Source: Symbiodinium natans (Eukaryota; Sar; Dinophyceae; Suessiales; Symbiodiniaceae). Taken from it: 64,000 bases of DNA. Position numbers and translations under genes: made by a program. Below, piece by piece: positions 60,600-64,000 of this stretch; the first letter of the stretch is position 1; every line of letters begins with the position of its first letter. The DNA lies in assembly GCA_905221605.1 (NCBI GenBank), contig CAJNDS010000497.1, positions 60,696 to 124,695 on the forward strand, written 5' to 3'. Below the pieces are notes generated by a model. That model was not told the DNA's origin and did not search any database. It worked only from the letters and a program-made list of their open reading frames with translations.

Positions 60600-62220
60600 A
60601 GGCTAAGTTCAAACGACCTCCGTCGCTGATTCAGGAGACATTGATACGCCAGACTCTGCAGAGGCCTCCAAAACGAAGGCTGGGAGTTGCTGGCTGATGT
60701 TGTTCTAGGCCAAGCGGCTTTAGGAGCATCAAGACGCATCACCCGTTTTGCAGACAGTCTTAGAGTGGGAGTTTGACGATACCATCTGCATCGGAGACCT
60801 CTGAGCAAGGATCAGTGGGACGAAACAGCGATAGACCGGAGATTGTCAATGTCTTGGACGGTTCATCATGTGAGTGATGAGAAGTCAAGAGAGAGCACCG
60901 ACCTGCGAACTGTACAGTACGGTGTTGAATAGTCTTGGAAATAGCTTGGGAGGTGCCAAGTAGGGGGCCATGGGGTGGGGAGGCCAGGGGGGGAAGGGTT
61001 CGACGTGGCAGTAGCGGCTTTTGGTGAGGGAGGTTTTGACACCGGTCAGGGTGCTCGGCGGGGATATAGGTGCATTGACACATGCGTGATCGTTCCACCA
61101 AACACAGTAGCTAACGGCCTGTTTTGCATTTGCAAGCAGGCTTCTTGGAGCAAGAAGAAGCAAAAGAATGCAGGCTGGAAGTAGTCCAGTCCACGATACT
61201 TGCTTGCATACAGCAATGCCGGTTCCAGCGGAGTGCATGCTTTTTGCAATGCAGACACATGAGACATGCGGACAACAACATATTTGGCATGTCCAAGCCA
61301 TGCTGTTCAACAGGCGGTGACAGCGAGACAGCAGCAAGCCCAGCGGTTTCTCAGAAGTTTCATCAACTTGATTCGATTGCGCGGCTGTAGATCACAGTCC
61401 CATGGGCATTCCATCTTCCTGCGAAGGTGCCTGCGGATAGCAAACCTGCAGGCATTCCAGCCATTATGCTGAAGATCGCTTCACAGCAATTGCAATTTGT
61501 GTTGTGGATACTGTAAGCGTGGAACGCATGTTCCCAGGAAGTAACTCAACAGTGTTCGTGGACGGAGTGCCGTATGCCATGGCCTTGGTGATGCCTTCTG
61601 CGGGTTTGAGTCTGTCTGCCTGTAGCACAAAAGTCCTATGATGCCCTGGAAAGCAGTAAGGTCTGGGGGGGGGGAGGGGGGAGCCGGGGTCGGGAAATTG
61701 AAGGCCCCAGAAAGAGCAAAAAACCTTGCAATCGGGATGTTTCTACAGTTACAGGAGGTGGCTTTAGGGGGTCTTGGAATGACGAAGTAGCGGGACAAAG
61801 ATGATCATGAGTATTCAATGAAGTCTTTGCAGTTGAAGTGTGCGATTCCTGAACCTGATCTGCAGCAATCATCTTCTTGCCGTGCTGTGTGCTTGTATCT
61901 GCCAACGTTGTGCCACGGTTGTTTGCCCCCACCCCCCCTCCCCCACCGCCGTCCCGTCCCCGCCATCTCCAAAACCTGGAGTACTCCCTGGCTTCCATTG
62001 ATCTCGTTTCAGCGGAGGGAACTTCACTGGGCACATCTAGATGCTCATAATACAAAGCCCTCCTTTTGCTTCAATGTACAACCAGCAAATCAAGCTGAAA
62101 GACTTGCTCAAAGGACTGGTCCAAAGAGCAACTCTCCGAGTTCTTTCGCAAGAAGTGCGGCGCTGGCCCCTTCAAAAACCGTTGGGGGAGTCTCAGCCCA
62201 GCATTTTTACACGCTGAGGT
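60600..62220. other. No supportable gene
   Basis: Isolated frames without motifs. G-rich (about 61665-61685) and C-rich (about 61927-61965) runs are present. Confidence 0.4.
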
Positions 62221-62354
62221 GAGGTGACCGAAGTCCGGGCACCCACTTGGCAAGACTCTGGGCGTCTGCGCGCCTTCCTCAAAGGAAAGACATGTCGCGC
62301 AAAATCGCGCAGAGTCACGCTTGCTGTTCCCTGGCAACCGGTGGAATTCTTCCA

Positions 62355-63195
62355 GGCGGCTATGCTCACGTGGTGCTGGGCAGCGAAGGGAGCAAAGCCA
62401 AAGCCCTGGCGCTGAACGGAACCAAGGTGGGCAAGAAGGCGGGAGAGCACTCGGAGACTGCAGTCTACTCTAAGAGTCTACTCAATAACATCAGCTGATT
62501 CTGTTCTTGGCTTTCGGATTGCTTTCTTTGCACAGAAGTCGTGCTACAGTGACCTCCCAAAAGTTGGAACATCATAATCCTCATACCCCACAATTGAGTC
62601 TTTGAGCTCGTATCGAATCGTGCTGTGGCGGAGGGCCGCTACCTGAAGATCGAGCCTGCAAAGGAACCAGGCGAAGGCTGTCAGACTCAATGCACCACCA
62701 ACCATCATCGCACAATCGTTGTGCGATGCCATCTGCACCACAACGTTTGTTGCAGTGGTTCCGGTTCCTGTCACAGGCAAGTCTGTCGCCGGAGCGCCCG
62801 GTGACCTGGAGGGCAAGCGCCGGTGCCTCAATGCTGGCTCTTTCAGCGAGTGGTGAGATGGTGAGATGTTTGCAGAAGGCCGGCTCTTTGTGAAGAACCT
62901 TCCGTACAGTGCGACAGAAGACGACATTGCAAAGCTTTTCGTCAAGTGCGGCAAGGTGTGACCCAGCGATGCCAAAGGTTCTCTGTCTCTTCCACCTGTG
63001 AGCGGCAAGGTGGTTGAAATACGAATTCCACATCAAGCCGGAAGGTCCAAGGCCGAACGGGTGTCCAGTCACGAAATGTCACGAACAATCGATATCAAAA
63101 CCGCTCCTACTACACTTGGAAGAGCAGCACGTCCTTGTCTTGCAGGGCTTTGCTTATGTGGAGTTTGCCAAAGCCAAGGCGGCTTTGCGATGGAC
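62355..63195 (+). CDS. RNA-recognition-motif (RRM) protein, partial set of exons
   Basis: Three exon-like pieces carry RRM signatures. 62355-62430, after a TCTTCCAG acceptor, encodes GGYAHVVLGSEGSKAKALAL and NGTKVGKKA, the RNP1 half of one RRM. 62875-62960 encodes GRLFVKNLPYSATEDDIAKL then FVKCGKV, the RNP2 half of a second. 63145-63195, after TTGCAG, encodes GFAYVEFAKAKAAL, the RNP1 half matching it. RRMs bind single-stranded RNA. Two or more in tandem would suit a nucleolin/RBM19-type or splicing-related protein, but the family cannot be fixed from fragments. The first half of RRM 1 was not found. Confidence 0.6.
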
Positions 63196-63608
63196 GGAGC
63201 ATGTCACTAGGAACTACGTACGTCGATGGAGATCATCGTGATCCCTTGTTTCATCAGGGCCTTCTGGCTGCTGTACAGCTAGACCCTGCCCCGACGTTGG
63301 CGACTCTGGTTGGTGCAGGGTTCCACCTGTCAAGCTGGTCCAGTACAAGTAAGACGATAGTGGCACCTTGTCATCCGGTTCAATATGCTTTCGACCCTGT
63401 ATTCAGACAAAGGTTACAGGGGCGCAAGTTGTTGCTGGATGCAGATTCCGGAAGTGGGTGTGATCCTGAGAGCCGCGTGTGGCTAGGACGGAGATTAAAA
63501 AGATGTTTGGAACGCTTGAACATGCTTAAACATTCTCTGATGGAGGGCGGTGGCCAAGGCCCAAAGCTGGTTTCCATCATCGGGCCGAGGTGCACATCTT
63601 AGCTGAAG

Positions 63609-63863
63609 ATGCGCCGACTTGCAACTACTGTGGGCTGCAGAGCGTTTCTGCAGGCGTTCCACTCAAAGTTTGGCCCGGCGAAGCTTGCAGGACAGACAGC
63701 AAAACAGGTGCAACCCTTGCATGCGGCATCTCATGCATGGATTGGCATGACGACCGCTGCAGGCAAAAGCAAAAGAGCCGTCCGAGCCTCAGATCGGCAG
63801 GCTGTCTATATTGCTTCCCTTAATGAGGTGGCATTCCTCCCTCAACCGCCCTCCTGCGTCTAG
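63609..63863 (+). CDS. Hypothetical protein with basic N-terminus (84 aa)
   Basis: ATG 63609 to the stop at 63863. The start (MRRLATTVGCRAFLQAFHSK) is amphipathic and Arg-rich without acidic residues, resembling a mitochondrial presequence. The rest has no recognised domain. It may instead be an unrelated frame downstream of the RRM gene. Confidence 0.28.
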   Translation: MRRLATTVGCRAFLQAFHSKFGPAKLAGQTAKQVQPLHAASHAWIGMTTAAGKSKRAVRASDRQAVYIASLNEVAFLPQPPSCV

Positions 63864-64000
63864 AGTCGAGAGAGAGGCGAACTTCCATCCAAGGCGAACG
63901 GGGGCGACCAAGAAGCTGTCCTTACTTTGAACAAAACGATGGTGATACGAGCGATCTTCATGAATTCCCTTGTTAAATTTTATTTTCTTCTGGGTAATAT
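63864..64000. other. Right edge of window, nothing recognised
   Basis: Becomes AT-rich at the very end. No feature is supported. Confidence 0.4.

Noticed and set aside
60060-60808. His-Thr-Leu, Arg-Leu-Arg-Thr and Val-Cys-Val repeat proteins
   Set aside because: Translations of the 12-bp minisatellite.
1-64000. CRISPR array, bacterial operon, rRNA or tRNA genes
   Set aside because: The spaced repeats present are eukaryotic minisatellites or segmental duplications. No cloverleaf or rRNA core was recognised, and genes contain introns.

Overview
The window looks like nuclear DNA of a dinoflagellate, most likely a symbiodiniacean alga (inference from content; no rRNA or other taxonomic marker is present). 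The reasons are: every supportable gene lies on the plus strand (a unidirectional gene array); short exons sit in long stretches of low-complexity DNA; there are multi-exon kelch and thrombospondin-type genes; retrotransposons are abundant; there is a laforin-type glucan phosphatase, as known in protists that store floridean-type starch; and there is a degenerate TTTAGGG-like tract.

Positions 1-16900 hold a nested pair of retrotransposons. A non-LTR element (LINE) with an apurinic-type endonuclease, reverse transcriptase, C2H2 zinc fingers and a C-terminal ubiquitin-specific-protease-like domain is split at 427/11376. The intruder is a complete 10.9-kb Copia-type LTR element with identical 200-bp LTRs, a 5-bp target duplication (CAAAA) and one uninterrupted 3327-codon polyprotein. 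The LINE carries a second long open frame (14535-15389) in the +1 frame, inside a stretch where the main frame is also open.

16985-17145 is a degenerate telomere-like tract. 18377-20137 is an ISXO2/IS1595-like (Merlin-type) transposase gene with one 81-nt intron. 20300-20640 has GC-rich hairpins and a diverged duplication.

21540-26664 holds scattered exons of one or more coiled-coil and proline/glycine-rich proteins of unknown function. 27163-32919 is a kelch-repeat gene whose repeats are split into half-repeat exons, enough for about six blades. 34303-35274 is an intronless laforin-like gene (CBM20 plus dual-specificity phosphatase).

37625-48300 is a region of tandem segmental duplication (two A units, three B units). 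The units carry repeated exons with the motif ICA-[KH]-RTD-x(4)-PWG, which I do not recognise as a named domain, and unit-specific minisatellite expansions.

48630-57702 is a multi-exon thrombospondin type-1 repeat gene. One exon encodes about twelve modules, and the C-terminus carries a likely membrane anchor. It is followed by weak hypothetical ORFs, microsatellites, and at the right edge fragments of an RNA-recognition-motif gene (62355-63195).

Exon boundaries outside the transposase and laforin genes are approximate. Dinoflagellate splice sites are often non-canonical and no transcript data were available.
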